From the NCBI GenBank assembly GCA_963643465.1, contig CAVIJT010000007.1, forward strand, positions 1-64,000: a DNA stretch of 64,000 nucleotides, given 5' to 3'. Below the pieces are notes generated by a model that ran no database searches, had not been told where the DNA came from, and saw nothing but the letters and a program-made list of their open reading frames with translations. How positions within the stretch are numbered: the first letter of the stretch is position 1; every line of letters begins with the position of its first letter. This stretch comes from CAG-411 sp963643465 (GTDB lineage Bacteria; Bacillota; Clostridia; Lachnospirales; Lachnospiraceae). A program made the position numbers and the translations under genes. Of the stretch, positions 25,769 to 34,082 are shown in pieces.

Positions 25769-26302
25769 ATGGAATTATGGGATATTTACGATGAAAACAA
25801 ACAGAAAACCGGGAGAACAATGAAGCGAAACGATTGGAATATGAAAGAGGACGAGTTTCATTTAACTGTGCTTGGCGTGCTTCAAAGACCGGATGGAAAG
25901 TTTTTGATTACAAAACGTGTAATGACAAAATCATGGGCACCTGGATGGTGGGAAGTATCAGGAGGTGCAGCACAGGCTGGTGAAGATTCGCAGGATGCCA
26001 TTCGTCGTGAAATTATGGAAGAAGTGGGACTGGATGTTTCCGGTGCGGAAGGCGGTTTATTTTATACCTATAAACGAGTGAATCCAGAAGAGAAAGATAA
26101 CTATTTTGTAGATGTTTATCGTTATGTAATGGATTTTACAGAAGAGGATATTCAGTTGCAGGAAGAAGAGACGGACGGGTTTAAAATTGCATCGTTAGAA
26201 GAAATACAAGAATTAGTAAAAAAGGACAACTTTTTACACTATGCCAGCATTGAATCTGTTTTTAGAGGAGAGAAACTTTTGAATGAGGAAACTCAAAAAT
26301 AA
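25769..26302 (+). CDS. Nudix hydrolase
   Basis: A 177-residue Nudix protein with a full Nudix box at about residues 66-88: the glycine start, then GEDSQDAIRREIMEEVGL carrying the REXXEE metal-binding set. The N-terminus (MELWDIYDENKQKTGR) and the FHLTVLGVL segment match the IDI-like/YfcD subgroup, often annotated as isopentenyl-diphosphate isomerase-like but usually hydrolases of unknown nucleotide or diphosphate substrates. AGGAAGGA precedes the ATG. It has its own promoter. The translation GTPase gene follows after 67 bases and could be co-transcribed. Confidence 0.85.
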   Translation: MELWDIYDENKQKTGRTMKRNDWNMKEDEFHLTVLGVLQRPDGKFLITKRVMTKSWAPGWWEVSGGAAQAGEDSQDAIRREIMEEVGLDVSGAEGGLFYTYKRVNPEEKDNYFVDVYRYVMDFTEEDIQLQEEETDGFKIASLEEIQELVKKDNFLHYASIESVFRGEKLLNEETQK

Positions 26303-26369
26303 AGCGAAACTGCTTATGGAGATTAGATGGTGTCATGAGACAAACAGATGCTAGAGTAAGAGGTTGGAT

Positions 26370-29006
26370 ATGAAAAAATTAGTGATTGGAATATTGGCTC
26401 ATGTAGATGCAGGAAAAACTACTTTGTCTGAGGGGATGTTATATACCAGTGGTGTGCTTCGTAAGCTGGGAAGAGTGGATCATAAAGATTCTTTTTTGGA
26501 TAACTTTTCTTTAGAAAAAGAACGTGGGATAACTATTTTTTCCAAACAGGCTAGATTTGTATGGAAGGATATGGAAGTTACGTTATTAGATACACCGGGA
26601 CATGTGGATTTTTCTACAGAGATGGAAAGAACGTTGCAGGTGCTTGATTATGCAATTTTAGTAATCAATGGTTCGGATGGTGTGCAGGGACACACAGAAA
26701 CCTTGTGGAGACTGCTTCAGCGTTATGAAATTCCGACCTTTTTGTTCGTAAACAAAATGGATTTGGTGGAGGAAAATAAGAAAGAATTGCTGGAAGAGTT
26801 GCAGAAAAAACTAGCAGATGGTTGTGTGGATTTTTCACCTGAAGCAAAAGCGGATAAAAATACTTTTTATGAAACGGTTGCTATGTGCGAAGAAGAAGCT
26901 TTGGACATGTATATGGAAACAGAGCAGGTAGACCATGAAAAAATCGTAGAGTTGATTGCAAAGCAAAAATTATTTCCTTGTATGTTTGGTTCTGCTTTAA
27001 AAATGGATGGAGTGGAAGTTTTTTTGGATACCCTTTGTGAATACACAGAAGAAAAAAAGTATTCTCAGGAATTTGGAGCCAAAGTATACAAAATTGCCAG
27101 AGATGAGCAGAATAATAGACTCACTTATCTAAAAATAACGGGTGGAACCCTAAAAGTGAAAATTCCATTGTCAAATCAAGCTGCTTTGGAAGATGGACGA
27201 GAACACGGCCAATTGTGGGAAGAAAAGGTAAATCAAATCCGTTTATACTCTGGAGAACGGTTTGAGGCAGTATCAGAAGTATCGGCAGGAGAAATTTGTG
27301 CTGTATTAGGACTGGAACATACATTTCCGGGACAAGGACTTGGGACCGATCGTGATAAAATGTTACCATTACTGGAACCGGTTTTGACGTATCAGATTTT
27401 GCTGGAACCGGAAGTGGATGGGGCAGAAGTATTTCGCCGCATCAAAGTTCTTGAGGAGGAAGATCCGCAGCTACATGTAGTGTGGGATGAAAAGCTGAGA
27501 GAAATCCATATACAGTTGATGGGAGAGGTCCAGACAGAAATTTTAAAGCAGGTAATAAAAGAACGATTTGGATATATAGTCACTTTTGGTGAAGGTAATT
27601 TAGTGTATAAAGAAACCATTGCTAATGTAGTAGAGGGAGTGGGGCATTTTGAACCGCTTCGTCACTACGCTGAAGTACATTTGGTGTTGGAACCGGGAGA
27701 GCAAGGAAGTGGTTTGCAATTTTTTACAGATTGCAGTGAAGATTTGTTAGATAAAAACTGGCAAAGGCTTATATACACCCATTTAGAAGAAAAAGAACAT
27801 GTGGGAGTGTTGACAGGTTCCCCTATCACAGATATGAAAATAACATTGGTGGCAGGAAAGGCACATATGAAGCATACAGAGGGCGGTGATTTTCGTCAGG
27901 CAACTTATCGTGCAATTCGACAAGGGCTTAAAATGGCGGAATCGGTTTTGTTAGAACCTTACTATCAATTTTCTTTACATCTGCCTATGGAGCAAGTGGG
28001 ACGGGCAATGAATGATATTCAACGGATGAATGGTACGTTTAGCGAACCTGAGATTGTAGATGGAGTTGCATTCATACAGGGAAATGCTCCGGTATCTACC
28101 ATGAGAGGGTATGTAAAAGAAGTGCATGGATATACGCATGGAAAGGGACGGTTGGAATGCCAATTGTTAGGATATTTGCCGTGTCACAATCAAGAAGAAG
28201 TGGTGGAACAACTTGGATATGACAGTGAGGCTGATTTGGAAAATCCTACTTGTTCCGTCTTTTGCGCTCATGGGTCAGGCTTTTTAGTGCCTTGGAATGA
28301 AGTTTCTGAACATATGCATTTGGAATATCAACTTAAGAAAGAAACGAATTTTTCAGAGGAAGTACCAATGGTAAAACGGCAGAGTACCGTATCTTTGGAA
28401 CGAGAAGAAGCGGATTTGCAGCAAATTATGCTTCGGGAATTTGGAGAAAAGCGAAAGCGTTTTGATGATTATGGAAATGTGTACTACAGCGAAGAAGAAC
28501 GAAAAACATTAAAACCAATTAACATAGAGAAAGTAGCAGGTGATCCCAAGTACGAAAAGAAGCCAAAACTTCAGAAACCGCAAAAAGAATATTTATTGGT
28601 TGATGGGTATAATATTATTTTTTCTTGGGAAGAATTGAATGAGTTGTCAAAAACTAATTTAGATGCTGCAAGAATGAAATTGTTAGATTGTTTATGCAAT
28701 TATCAGGGATATCATAAAAAAGAAGTGATCGTAGTATTTGACGCATATAAAGTGAAAGGAAATCCGGGAAGTGTAGAACCTTATCATAATATTTATGTAG
28801 TCTTTACAAAAGAAGCGGAAACTGCAGATATGTACATTGAAAAAGTGACTCACGAAATTGGGAAGAAACATAGAGTGACAGTTGCTACTTCTGATGGTTT
28901 GGAGCAGGTTATTATTATGCAGCAAGGTGCATTGCGCATGTCTGCCACAGAGTTAAAGAAGCATATAGAGTGGACAGAGGAGCAAATTGGGTTGCATTTG
29001 TCCTAA
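26370..29006 (+). CDS. TetM/EF-G-like translation GTPase fused to a Rae1/YacP NYN endonuclease domain
   Basis: An 878-residue protein. Residues 1 to about 650 follow the ribosomal protection/EF-G layout: P-loop AHVDAGKTT, ERGITI switch, DTPGHVDF, NKMD, then domains II-V including a domain IV block near PITDMKITLVAGKAH. After a charged linker (about 665-740) comes a domain matching Bacillus YacP/Rae1, the ribosome-associated A-site mRNA endonuclease: LLVDGYNII (Asp745), VIVVFDAY, FTKEAETAD, VATSDGLEQ and GALRMSA. The acidic residues of the NYN active site are all present. An ATG at 26370 after TAAGAGGT is preferred over a TTG two codons earlier. It is unlikely to be simply a tetracycline resistance gene; coupled ribosome binding and mRNA cleavage is inferred. 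Confidence 0.85.
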   Translation: MKKLVIGILAHVDAGKTTLSEGMLYTSGVLRKLGRVDHKDSFLDNFSLEKERGITIFSKQARFVWKDMEVTLLDTPGHVDFSTEMERTLQVLDYAILVINGSDGVQGHTETLWRLLQRYEIPTFLFVNKMDLVEENKKELLEELQKKLADGCVDFSPEAKADKNTFYETVAMCEEEALDMYMETEQVDHEKIVELIAKQKLFPCMFGSALKMDGVEVFLDTLCEYTEEKKYSQEFGAKVYKIARDEQNNRLTYLKITGGTLKVKIPLSNQAALEDGREHGQLWEEKVNQIRLYSGERFEAVSEVSAGEICAVLGLEHTFPGQGLGTDRDKMLPLLEPVLTYQILLEPEVDGAEVFRRIKVLEEEDPQLHVVWDEKLREIHIQLMGEVQTEILKQVIKERFGYIVTFGEGNLVYKETIANVVEGVGHFEPLRHYAEVHLVLEPGEQGSGLQFFTDCSEDLLDKNWQRLIYTHLEEKEHVGVLTGSPITDMKITLVAGKAHMKHTEGGDFRQATYRAIRQGLKMAESVLLEPYYQFSLHLPMEQVGRAMNDIQRMNGTFSEPEIVDGVAFIQGNAPVSTMRGYVKEVHGYTHGKGRLECQLLGYLPCHNQEEVVEQLGYDSEADLENPTCSVFCAHGSGFLVPWNEVSEHMHLEYQLKKETNFSEEVPMVKRQSTVSLEREEADLQQIMLREFGEKRKRFDDYGNVYYSEEERKTLKPINIEKVAGDPKYEKKPKLQKPQKEYLLVDGYNIIFSWEELNELSKTNLDAARMKLLDCLCNYQGYHKKEVIVVFDAYKVKGNPGSVEPYHNIYVVFTKEAETADMYIEKVTHEIGKKHRVTVATSDGLEQVIIMQQGALRMSATELKKHIEWTEEQIGLHLS

Positions 29007-29044
29007 TCTTCATGAAAACCAACGATTTTTCTCACTACTCACAT

Positions 29045-29077
29045 AAAAAAAGGAGAGCAAATTGCTACTCCTTTTTT
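29045..29077. terminator. Bidirectional terminator between convergent genes
   Basis: AAAAAAAGGAG/CTCCTTTTTTT arms around a GCA/TGC inner hairpin, with A- and T-runs on the two sides. It overlaps the stop codon of the minus-strand gene. Confidence 0.8.
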
Positions 29078-29517
29078 AAAAATCTGTCCCATTCTACAAA
29101 AGAATGTGTATAAGTTGCCTCGATGAAATAAGTTTCGTATTCTCCGTCAATACTAATGTTACAATGACCATCGGCAAGTTCCTTAATAGAATAAATGGTG
29201 TTATTTTCCTGATCTTTGAAAAAATCTGCATATTTTTCTGGATCAATCAAAGTATCATCCACGGCTTCTTTTAAATTGTTGTCTGCGTCATAAACTTTAT
29301 ATCCCTCTGCTACAGCTTTGACTAAAGAAGCATCTGTAAAGGTTACAATAACATTATTTGCACGCATATCATGGATATCTCTGTTGTGTCTGTTGTTTGC
29401 AAGAATTGTAACATTGTCCAGTTCAAGAGTGAACGTGCTGCCTGAATAAGAAATAGATGCGATTACTGCATCTTCAAAGGAAAATTGTTCCAATTCGTCT
29501 GTTGATTTGTATTGCAT
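29065..29517 (-). CDS. Uncharacterised cytoplasmic protein
   Basis: I do not recognise this 150-residue acidic protein. It has no signal peptide or membrane segment. The alternating hydrophobic pattern (SFEDAVIASISYSGSTFTLEL, split by turns) suggests a mainly beta fold. A good ribosome site (GAAAGGAG, 9 bases upstream of the ATG), a plausible promoter at 29590-29618 and a terminator at the stop support it as a real gene. Its upstream region is shared with the divergent exported-protein gene at 29735. Confidence 0.65.
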   Translation of the reverse strand: MQYKSTDELEQFSFEDAVIASISYSGSTFTLELDNVTILANNRHNRDIHDMRANNVIVTFTDASLVKAVAEGYKVYDADNNLKEAVDDTLIDPEKYADFFKDQENNTIYSIKELADGHCNISIDGEYETYFIEATYTHSFVEWDRFLKKE

Positions 29518-29541
29518 GATTGGTACTCCTTTCTATATTAT

Positions 29542-29608
29542 GCGCCAAGTCGCTTGTGAAATAAAATGTATGTTGTATATGTTTGGTAAATAATATTGTC
29601 ATTGGCGC
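29542..29608. repeat. Inverted repeat in the divergent intergenic region
   Basis: GCGCCAA (29542-29548) and TTGGCGC (29602-29608) form a 7-bp inverted pair with a 53-base gap. The distal half lies inside the -35/-10 spacer of the minus-strand promoter, which suggests a two-site operator. Confidence 0.4.
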
Positions 29609-29618
29609 GTTTATTCAA
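29590..29618 (-). promoter_or_regulatory. Promoter of the minus-strand unknown gene
   Basis: On the minus strand, TTGAAT (29618-29613), a 17-base spacer and TATTAT (29595-29590). Confidence 0.5.
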
Positions 29619-29671
29619 ACATCATTATATGACTAAAAATATGGGGAAACAAGAAAAATTTTATAAATTTG

Positions 29672-29700
29672 TTTACTTATTTGTCGTCATCTGATAGAAT
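29672..29700 (+). promoter_or_regulatory. Promoter of the exported-protein gene
   Basis: TTTACT (29672-29677), a 17-base spacer and TAGAAT (29695-29700) with an extended TGA, 34 bases before the start codon. Confidence 0.65.
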
Positions 29701-29734
29701 TTGTAGGTGGAATTGCAGAAAAGGAGCGAAAAAT

Positions 29735-30925
29735 ATGAAGAAAAAGATAGGCAAAATTGCTGCAGGAGTAATGGGAGTTATTATGGGAAGTGCAGTGGTT
29801 TTGGGACAACCAAATTACAACATGTCCATAGATATAAAGGAAAATATAGCTACAACACAGAGTAGTGATTTTGTTGGAGAAGATGGGGCTACAGATGCTC
29901 CAGAGAGTGTAACGGCAGATGTTTCTAATGCGTCTATAGATGATACCAAAATTACAAACACTACCTATATCAATTATGGAGAAGGTGGTGTGTTAGTAAA
30001 TGTGATTAAAGATTCTCCTTCCTCTGAACAAGGTACAGAACAAACAGGAGAAAGTGATGTAGATAGTGTAGAAGAATCACAGGAAACTACATCGCCGGAA
30101 GTAACAGAAGAGGTTATGTCGGAAGAAGAACTTTCTACACAGACATCCTCAACTATGAGTAATACTTATATTTCTTCCAGCGTAGAATTAGTAGATGCTT
30201 GTTTGACAGAAGAAGAGAAGGCGGAAGTAATTGCAGGTGGTACAAAGGAATTGCGTGTTACGATCCATGTGGCAGCAGAAGAAGAATTAAAACAGAAAAA
30301 ACTGGAAGAAATCGCTACAGCGATGGATGATTACATGCTTGCTACTACTGGGTTATCTTTTTGTAATTATCTGCAAATTACAGTAGAAAAGAAAAATGCG
30401 GAAACTGGTGAATGGAAAAAAATGAAAAACTTTGATACACCAGTGAAGGTTAGTATAGACATTCTGCCTGAGTTTCAAAATGCAGAAGGTTCTTTTCAAA
30501 TGTTAGCACCAAATGGCAATGTATACGATTTGTTAGATGATGAAGATACCTATGAGCAGACGATTACATTTTCTATGCGTGGAACAGGAGTGTATGCACT
30601 TTGTTATCAAGCACCAATTGTAGAAAATCAATCCACTCCGGCACCAACTGTAAAGTCTTCCTTTTTAGGAAAACTCATGAAAAGTGATTTGTGTTTATGG
30701 CATGGAATTATGATTGCGTTTTTTATTATTGGATTGACATGGGTTGCTGCTATAAATGCAAAGAAAAGAAGAATTATTTTCATGGGAGTAATGGATGTAC
30801 TCTTTTTGATTTGTGCAATCTTGGGAAGATGCTTGTATTGTTGGTGTTTCCTTGTGGCATTTATTATCATTTTATTCTTGGTACATGTATGGAAAACAAA
30901 GAGTATGGCTTCAAAAAGAAAATAA
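29735..30925 (+). CDS. Uncharacterised membrane-anchored exported protein
   Basis: A 396-residue protein with no recognised family. A basic N-terminus and hydrophobic stretch (about residues 3-25) look like a signal sequence or anchor. An acidic Ser/Thr/Glu-rich low-complexity region (about 35-140) follows, then a mixed domain (about 150-305), and the chain ends with two or three membrane spans (about 320-390) and a basic tail. Most of it should be outside the cell, held by the C-terminal spans. The ATG at 29735 follows AAAGGAGCG; a reading frame from 29669 overlaps the promoter and is rejected. A terminator follows at 30951. Confidence 0.65.
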   Translation: MKKKIGKIAAGVMGVIMGSAVVLGQPNYNMSIDIKENIATTQSSDFVGEDGATDAPESVTADVSNASIDDTKITNTTYINYGEGGVLVNVIKDSPSSEQGTEQTGESDVDSVEESQETTSPEVTEEVMSEEELSTQTSSTMSNTYISSSVELVDACLTEEEKAEVIAGGTKELRVTIHVAAEEELKQKKLEEIATAMDDYMLATTGLSFCNYLQITVEKKNAETGEWKKMKNFDTPVKVSIDILPEFQNAEGSFQMLAPNGNVYDLLDDEDTYEQTITFSMRGTGVYALCYQAPIVENQSTPAPTVKSSFLGKLMKSDLCLWHGIMIAFFIIGLTWVAAINAKKRRIIFMGVMDVLFLICAILGRCLYCWCFLVAFIIILFLVHVWKTKSMASKRK

Positions 30926-30950
30926 ATAGTTGATTTCCTTATAAAGTAAG

Positions 30951-30992
30951 AGACGGTTTTGTAAAAATAAATGTTACGAAACCGTCTTTTTT
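30951..30992 (+). terminator. Terminator of the exported-protein gene
   Basis: A 14-bp stem (30951-30964 with 30974-30987, one G-U pair) running into a T-tract. Confidence 0.85.
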
Positions 30993-31084
30993 ACGCGAGT
31001 AGTAAGGAAAAGCGAGTGCTTGTGTGAAGATTTGACGAGAACGTGATAATCTGAGAAACTGGCAAAGTGTGTTTCTTGCTGATA

Positions 31085-31116
31085 AAATAAAAAAAGAACT
31101 CGCTAAGGAGTTCTTT
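31085..31116 (-). terminator. Terminator of tRNA-Glu
   Basis: On the minus strand, AAAGAACTC pairs with GAGTTCTTT (31116-31108 with 31101-31093), followed by a T-rich tail. It is 32 bases past the tRNA 3' end. Confidence 0.75.
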
Positions 31117-31147
31117 AATCGGGTTGGGCTGTTATAAAAACAGTCAA

Positions 31148-31219
31148 CAGCTCGTAGCGGAATCGAACCGCTGTTTTCGCCGTGAGAGGGCGACGTCTTA
31201 GCCGCTTGACCAACGAGCC
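31148..31219 (-). tRNA. tRNA-Glu (anticodon CTC)
   Basis: A 72-base cloverleaf on the minus strand. The acceptor arms GGCTCGT/ACGAGCT pair with one G-U. The anticodon stem TCGCC/GGCGA encloses CTCTCAC with CTC at positions 34-36. The T-arm has GGTTCGAATCC. CCA is not encoded. It has its own promoter and terminator. Confidence 0.93.
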
Positions 31220-31238
31220 ATAATATGTATCTTTAAGT

Positions 31239-31267
31239 ATTCTATCATGACTCTCTTAGAAAGGCAA
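31239..31267 (-). promoter_or_regulatory. Promoter of tRNA-Glu
   Basis: On the minus strand, TTGCCT (31267-31262), a 17-base spacer and TAGAAT (31244-31239) with an extended TGA, 20 bases ahead of the tRNA. Confidence 0.7.
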
Positions 31268-31379
31268 GTGTTTTTTTGTTATAGGAGTAGTTTTGTGGAG
31301 CGAAACTTTTGTGAATGAAGGGTTTGAAGGGACTAATTTATTTTGTTTGAAAAAAATTGCAAAAAAGTTAAAAAAAGTA

Positions 31380-31408
31380 TTGACAAAGTATAGTTTGATG
31401 TATATAAT
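31380..31408 (+). promoter_or_regulatory. Consensus promoter of tRNA-Gly
   Basis: A perfect TTGACA (31380-31385), a 17-base spacer and a perfect TATAAT (31403-31408), 32 bases ahead of the tRNA. It may also drive rimP and the downstream operon by readthrough. Confidence 0.9.
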
Positions 31409-31440
31409 CTAAAGAGTAGTCTTGAGAGAGACAAAACACT

Positions 31441-31511
31441 GCGGGTGTAGTTCAATGGTAGAACACTAGCCTTCCAAGCTAGATACGTGGGTTCGATTCC
31501 CATCACCCGCT
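31441..31511 (+). tRNA. tRNA-Gly (anticodon TCC)
   Basis: A 71-base cloverleaf. The acceptor arms GCGGGTG/CACCCGC pair perfectly. The anticodon stem CTAGC/GCTAG encloses CTTCCAA with TCC. The T-arm is GGGTTCGATTCCC. CCA is not encoded. Confidence 0.96.
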
Positions 31512-31555
31512 TTTTCACAACTGTTATAGTTGTTACTAAATGATGTTACGTGAGT

Positions 31556-31585
31556 AAGAGTGGACGTGAGTCCACTCTTTTGCTT
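31556..31585 (+). terminator. Hairpin between tRNA-Gly and rimP
   Basis: A 9-bp stem (31556-31564 with 31571-31579) followed by a broken T-run. Termination may be partial, since no separate promoter for rimP is seen in the remaining 30 bases. Confidence 0.55.
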
Positions 31586-31614
31586 TGCTTTTGTGAAAAA
31601 GACAGGAGGTATTT

Positions 31615-32121
31615 ATGAGTGCAAGGGAAGAGTACGAACTTCGTACAGAACAATTAATTTTGCCCCTCGTTGAAAAGAATCAATTTGAACTTGTTGACGT
31701 GGAGTATGTAAAAGAAGGCGGGACTTGGTATTTAAGGGCATACATTGATAAAGAAGGTGGAATAACTATAAATGACTGTGAAGTAATCAGTCGTGAACTT
31801 AGTGAGTTGCTGGATCGAGAAGATTTTATTCCAGATGCCTATATATTAGAAGTAAGCTCCCCAGGGTTGGGAAGACAATTAAAAAAAGAGAAAGATTTTG
31901 AGAGAAATCTTGGAAAAGAAGTAGAAGTAAAACTTTATAAAGCAATTGAATTGTATGATGAAAAAGGAAAAGCGGTTAAGGAAAAGGAATTTTTCTGTTT
32001 CCTAAAGGCATATGATACAGAGAATTTTGTGTTAGCTTTTAATGAAGAAGACAGTCAGGAAGATTGTTTGGTACTGCCACGAAAAGATGTTGCTATTATA
32101 CGATTAGCAGTACATTTTTGA
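31615..32121 (+). CDS. rimP: Ribosome maturation factor RimP
   Basis: A 168-residue protein needed for 30S subunit maturation. The N-terminal alpha/beta domain contains the conserved ELVDVEYVKEGGTWYLRAYID and ISRELSELLD...YILEVSSPGLGRQL blocks, followed by the SH3-like C-terminal domain. It is the first gene of the conserved rimP-nusA-infB operon. AGGAGGT precedes the ATG. Confidence 0.95.
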   Translation: MSAREEYELRTEQLILPLVEKNQFELVDVEYVKEGGTWYLRAYIDKEGGITINDCEVISRELSELLDREDFIPDAYILEVSSPGLGRQLKKEKDFERNLGKEVEVKLYKAIELYDEKGKAVKEKEFFCFLKAYDTENFVLAFNEEDSQEDCLVLPRKDVAIIRLAVHF

Positions 32122-32279
32122 TTTTATTTATAGACAGAATGCTTATTATTTGGAAAATCTTAAATTATTTGGGAATTTTTGTCGAAATAATAAGAAATGC
32201 GAAAAAATCTGTCTCAATGAAAACACAAATACATTTTTTACAGTCTGAAATAAACGAACAAATTTAGGAGGATAATACC

Positions 32280-33356
32280 ATGAAGGCAAAAGGGAATTCA
32301 GATTTAATTGAAGCATTAAATCAGATTGAGAAGGAAAAGGGAATTAGCAAAGAGATTTTGCTTGAAGCACTTGAGAATTCATTGCTTGTGGCATGTAAGA
32401 ATCATTACGGAAAAAGCGATAATATTCAGGTGGACATCAACAGAGAAAACGGTAGTGTAGCTGTATTTGCGGAGAGAGAAATTGTAGAAGTTGTGGAAGA
32501 TCCGGTAACACAGATTGATGTAGTGGAAGCAAAAGTGAAATTTCCTAAGAATGAAATCGGAGATGTTGTCCGCATTGAGGTAACACCTAAGAACTTTGGA
32601 AGAATTGCAGCACAAAAGGCAAAACAGGTTGTTGTACAGAAGATTCGTGAAGAGGAGAGAAAAGGTCTTTACGAGCAGTATTACAGCATGGAAAAAGAAA
32701 TTGTTACAGGAATCGTACAGCGTTATGTTGGTAATAACATAAGTGTGAATCTTGGAAAAGTGGATGCGATTCTTACCGAGAATGAACAAGTGCGTGGTGA
32801 ACGTTTCCGTCCAACAGAAAGAATTAAATTGTACATCGTGGAAGTAAAAGATACCACAAAGGGACCAAAGATTACCGTATCCAGAACACATCCAGAACTT
32901 GTAAAACGCTTGTTTGAGTCAGAAGTGGCAGAAGTGAAAGATGGTACAGTTGAGATTAAGAGTATTGCAAGAGAAGCTGGTTCAAGAACAAAGATGGCTG
33001 TTTGGACAGAAGAGGCAGATGTAGATCCAGTTGGAGCATGTGTAGGTGTAAATGGTGTTAGAGTAAATTCTATTGTAGAAGAACTTCGTGGAGAAAAGAT
33101 TGATATTATTACATGGAGTGATGACCCAGCGGTACTTATTGAGAATGCACTTAGTCCTGCAAAAGTGGTATCTGTAGATGTCAATGTGGAAGAGAAGAGT
33201 GCTGAAGTAGTAGTGCCTGATTATCAGCTTTCCTTAGCAATTGGTAAAGAAGGTCAGAATGCAAGACTTGCAGCAAGACTTACCAATTATAAGATTGATA
33301 TAAAGAGCGAATCCCAAGTGGGACTTACACCAACTGAGCAACCAGTTGAAGAATAA
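32280..33356 (+). CDS. nusA: Transcription termination/antitermination factor NusA
   Basis: A 358-residue RNA polymerase-binding factor. The N-terminal NusA domain (about residues 1-125) is followed by S1 (about 135-200), then two KH domains (about 205-345) with the VGACVGVNGVRVNSIVEELRGEKIDI block and AIGKEGQNARLAARLT. The C-terminal acidic repeats of E. coli NusA are absent, as usual in Firmicutes. TTAGGAGGA lies just ahead of the ATG. A 158-base AT-rich gap separates it from rimP; I see no promoter or terminator in it that I trust. Confidence 0.96.
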   Translation: MKAKGNSDLIEALNQIEKEKGISKEILLEALENSLLVACKNHYGKSDNIQVDINRENGSVAVFAEREIVEVVEDPVTQIDVVEAKVKFPKNEIGDVVRIEVTPKNFGRIAAQKAKQVVVQKIREEERKGLYEQYYSMEKEIVTGIVQRYVGNNISVNLGKVDAILTENEQVRGERFRPTERIKLYIVEVKDTTKGPKITVSRTHPELVKRLFESEVAEVKDGTVEIKSIAREAGSRTKMAVWTEEADVDPVGACVGVNGVRVNSIVEELRGEKIDIITWSDDPAVLIENALSPAKVVSVDVNVEEKSAEVVVPDYQLSLAIGKEGQNARLAARLTNYKIDIKSESQVGLTPTEQPVEE

Positions 33357-33439
33357 CCGTTATAGTCTATAAAATGACTAAACTGTAAGGAATAACATGC
33401 AGCAAATGTTTGCTTAGCGAAGAAAGAAGGAGCTTTTTC

Positions 33440-33709
33440 ATGATGAAGAAAAAAATTCCATCCAGACAATGTGTGGGTTGTAATGAGATGAAAAATAAAA
33501 AAGAGCTTTTAAGAGTGATTAAGACACCAGAGGGCGAGATTGTATTGGATTCTACTGGTAGAAAGAATGGACGCGGAGCATACATTTGTCAGTCAGTTGC
33601 GTGTTTTCAAAAAGCAAAACAGTCTAAGGCGCTGGAAAAAAGCCTAAAAACCTCAATTCCTGCACAGATTTATGACGAATTAGAAAAGGAGTTGAGAGAG
33701 TTTGAGTGA
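33440..33709 (+). CDS. ylxR: YlxR (RnpM) RNA-binding protein
   Basis: An 89-residue member of the YlxR family with the typical PSRQCVGCNEMKNKKELLRV start and the GRGAYIC segment. In Bacillus the homologue RnpM binds and modulates RNase P. The start is at 33440, 8 bases after AAGGAG; an in-frame upstream ATG at 33410 has no ribosome site. The stop overlaps the start of the next gene. Confidence 0.92.
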   Translation: MMKKKIPSRQCVGCNEMKNKKELLRVIKTPEGEIVLDSTGRKNGRGAYICQSVACFQKAKQSKALEKSLKTSIPAQIYDELEKELREFE

Positions 33710-34010
33710 GAGTAAAGTGATAGGCTATTTAGGTCTTGCTACAAAGGCTGGTAAACTTGTGAGCGGTGAATTTATGACAGAGAAATCTGTGAAAGAAGGC
33801 AGAGCAAAAGTTGTGATTGTGGCAGAGGATGCTTCCGATAATACAAAGAAAATGTTTTCTAATATGTGTGAATTTTATCATGTGCCAATGTATACAATGA
33901 GCAATAAAGAAACATTGGGGCATGCTATAGGAAAACAATTCAGAGCATCTTTGGCAGTGTTGGACGATGGTCTTACCAATGCAATCATAAAACAACTTGC
34001 TACGGAATAG
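33702..34010 (+). CDS. ylxQ: L7Ae/L30e-family RNA-binding protein YlxQ
   Basis: A 102-residue kink-turn RNA-binding protein of the L7Ae family. GYLGLATKAGKLVSGEF and VVIVAEDASDNTKKMF are characteristic. The start is TTG, overlapping the ylxR stop by 8 bases, with AAAAGGAG 10 bases upstream; a GTG at 33717 is a less likely alternative. It sits in the usual position between ylxR and infB. Confidence 0.9.
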   Translation: MSESKVIGYLGLATKAGKLVSGEFMTEKSVKEGRAKVVIVAEDASDNTKKMFSNMCEFYHVPMYTMSNKETLGHAIGKQFRASLAVLDDGLTNAIIKQLATE

Positions 34011-34082
34011 AAATCCTAAAGCAAGAAGCATGATTTGAAAAAAGAACGGATATATCAATATAGAAGGAAAGAGGTAGAATGT

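Noticed and set aside
26370..29006. Annotation as a tetracycline resistance gene (TetM/W/O)
   Set aside because: The GTPase part resembles that family, but the C-terminal nuclease domain and the housekeeping-like setting make a dedicated resistance role unlikely; no mobile element surrounds it.
31333..31518. A 61-codon minus-strand reading frame with a familiar-looking sequence
   Set aside because: It is the antisense translation of tRNA-Gly and its promoter, a well-known annotation artefact.
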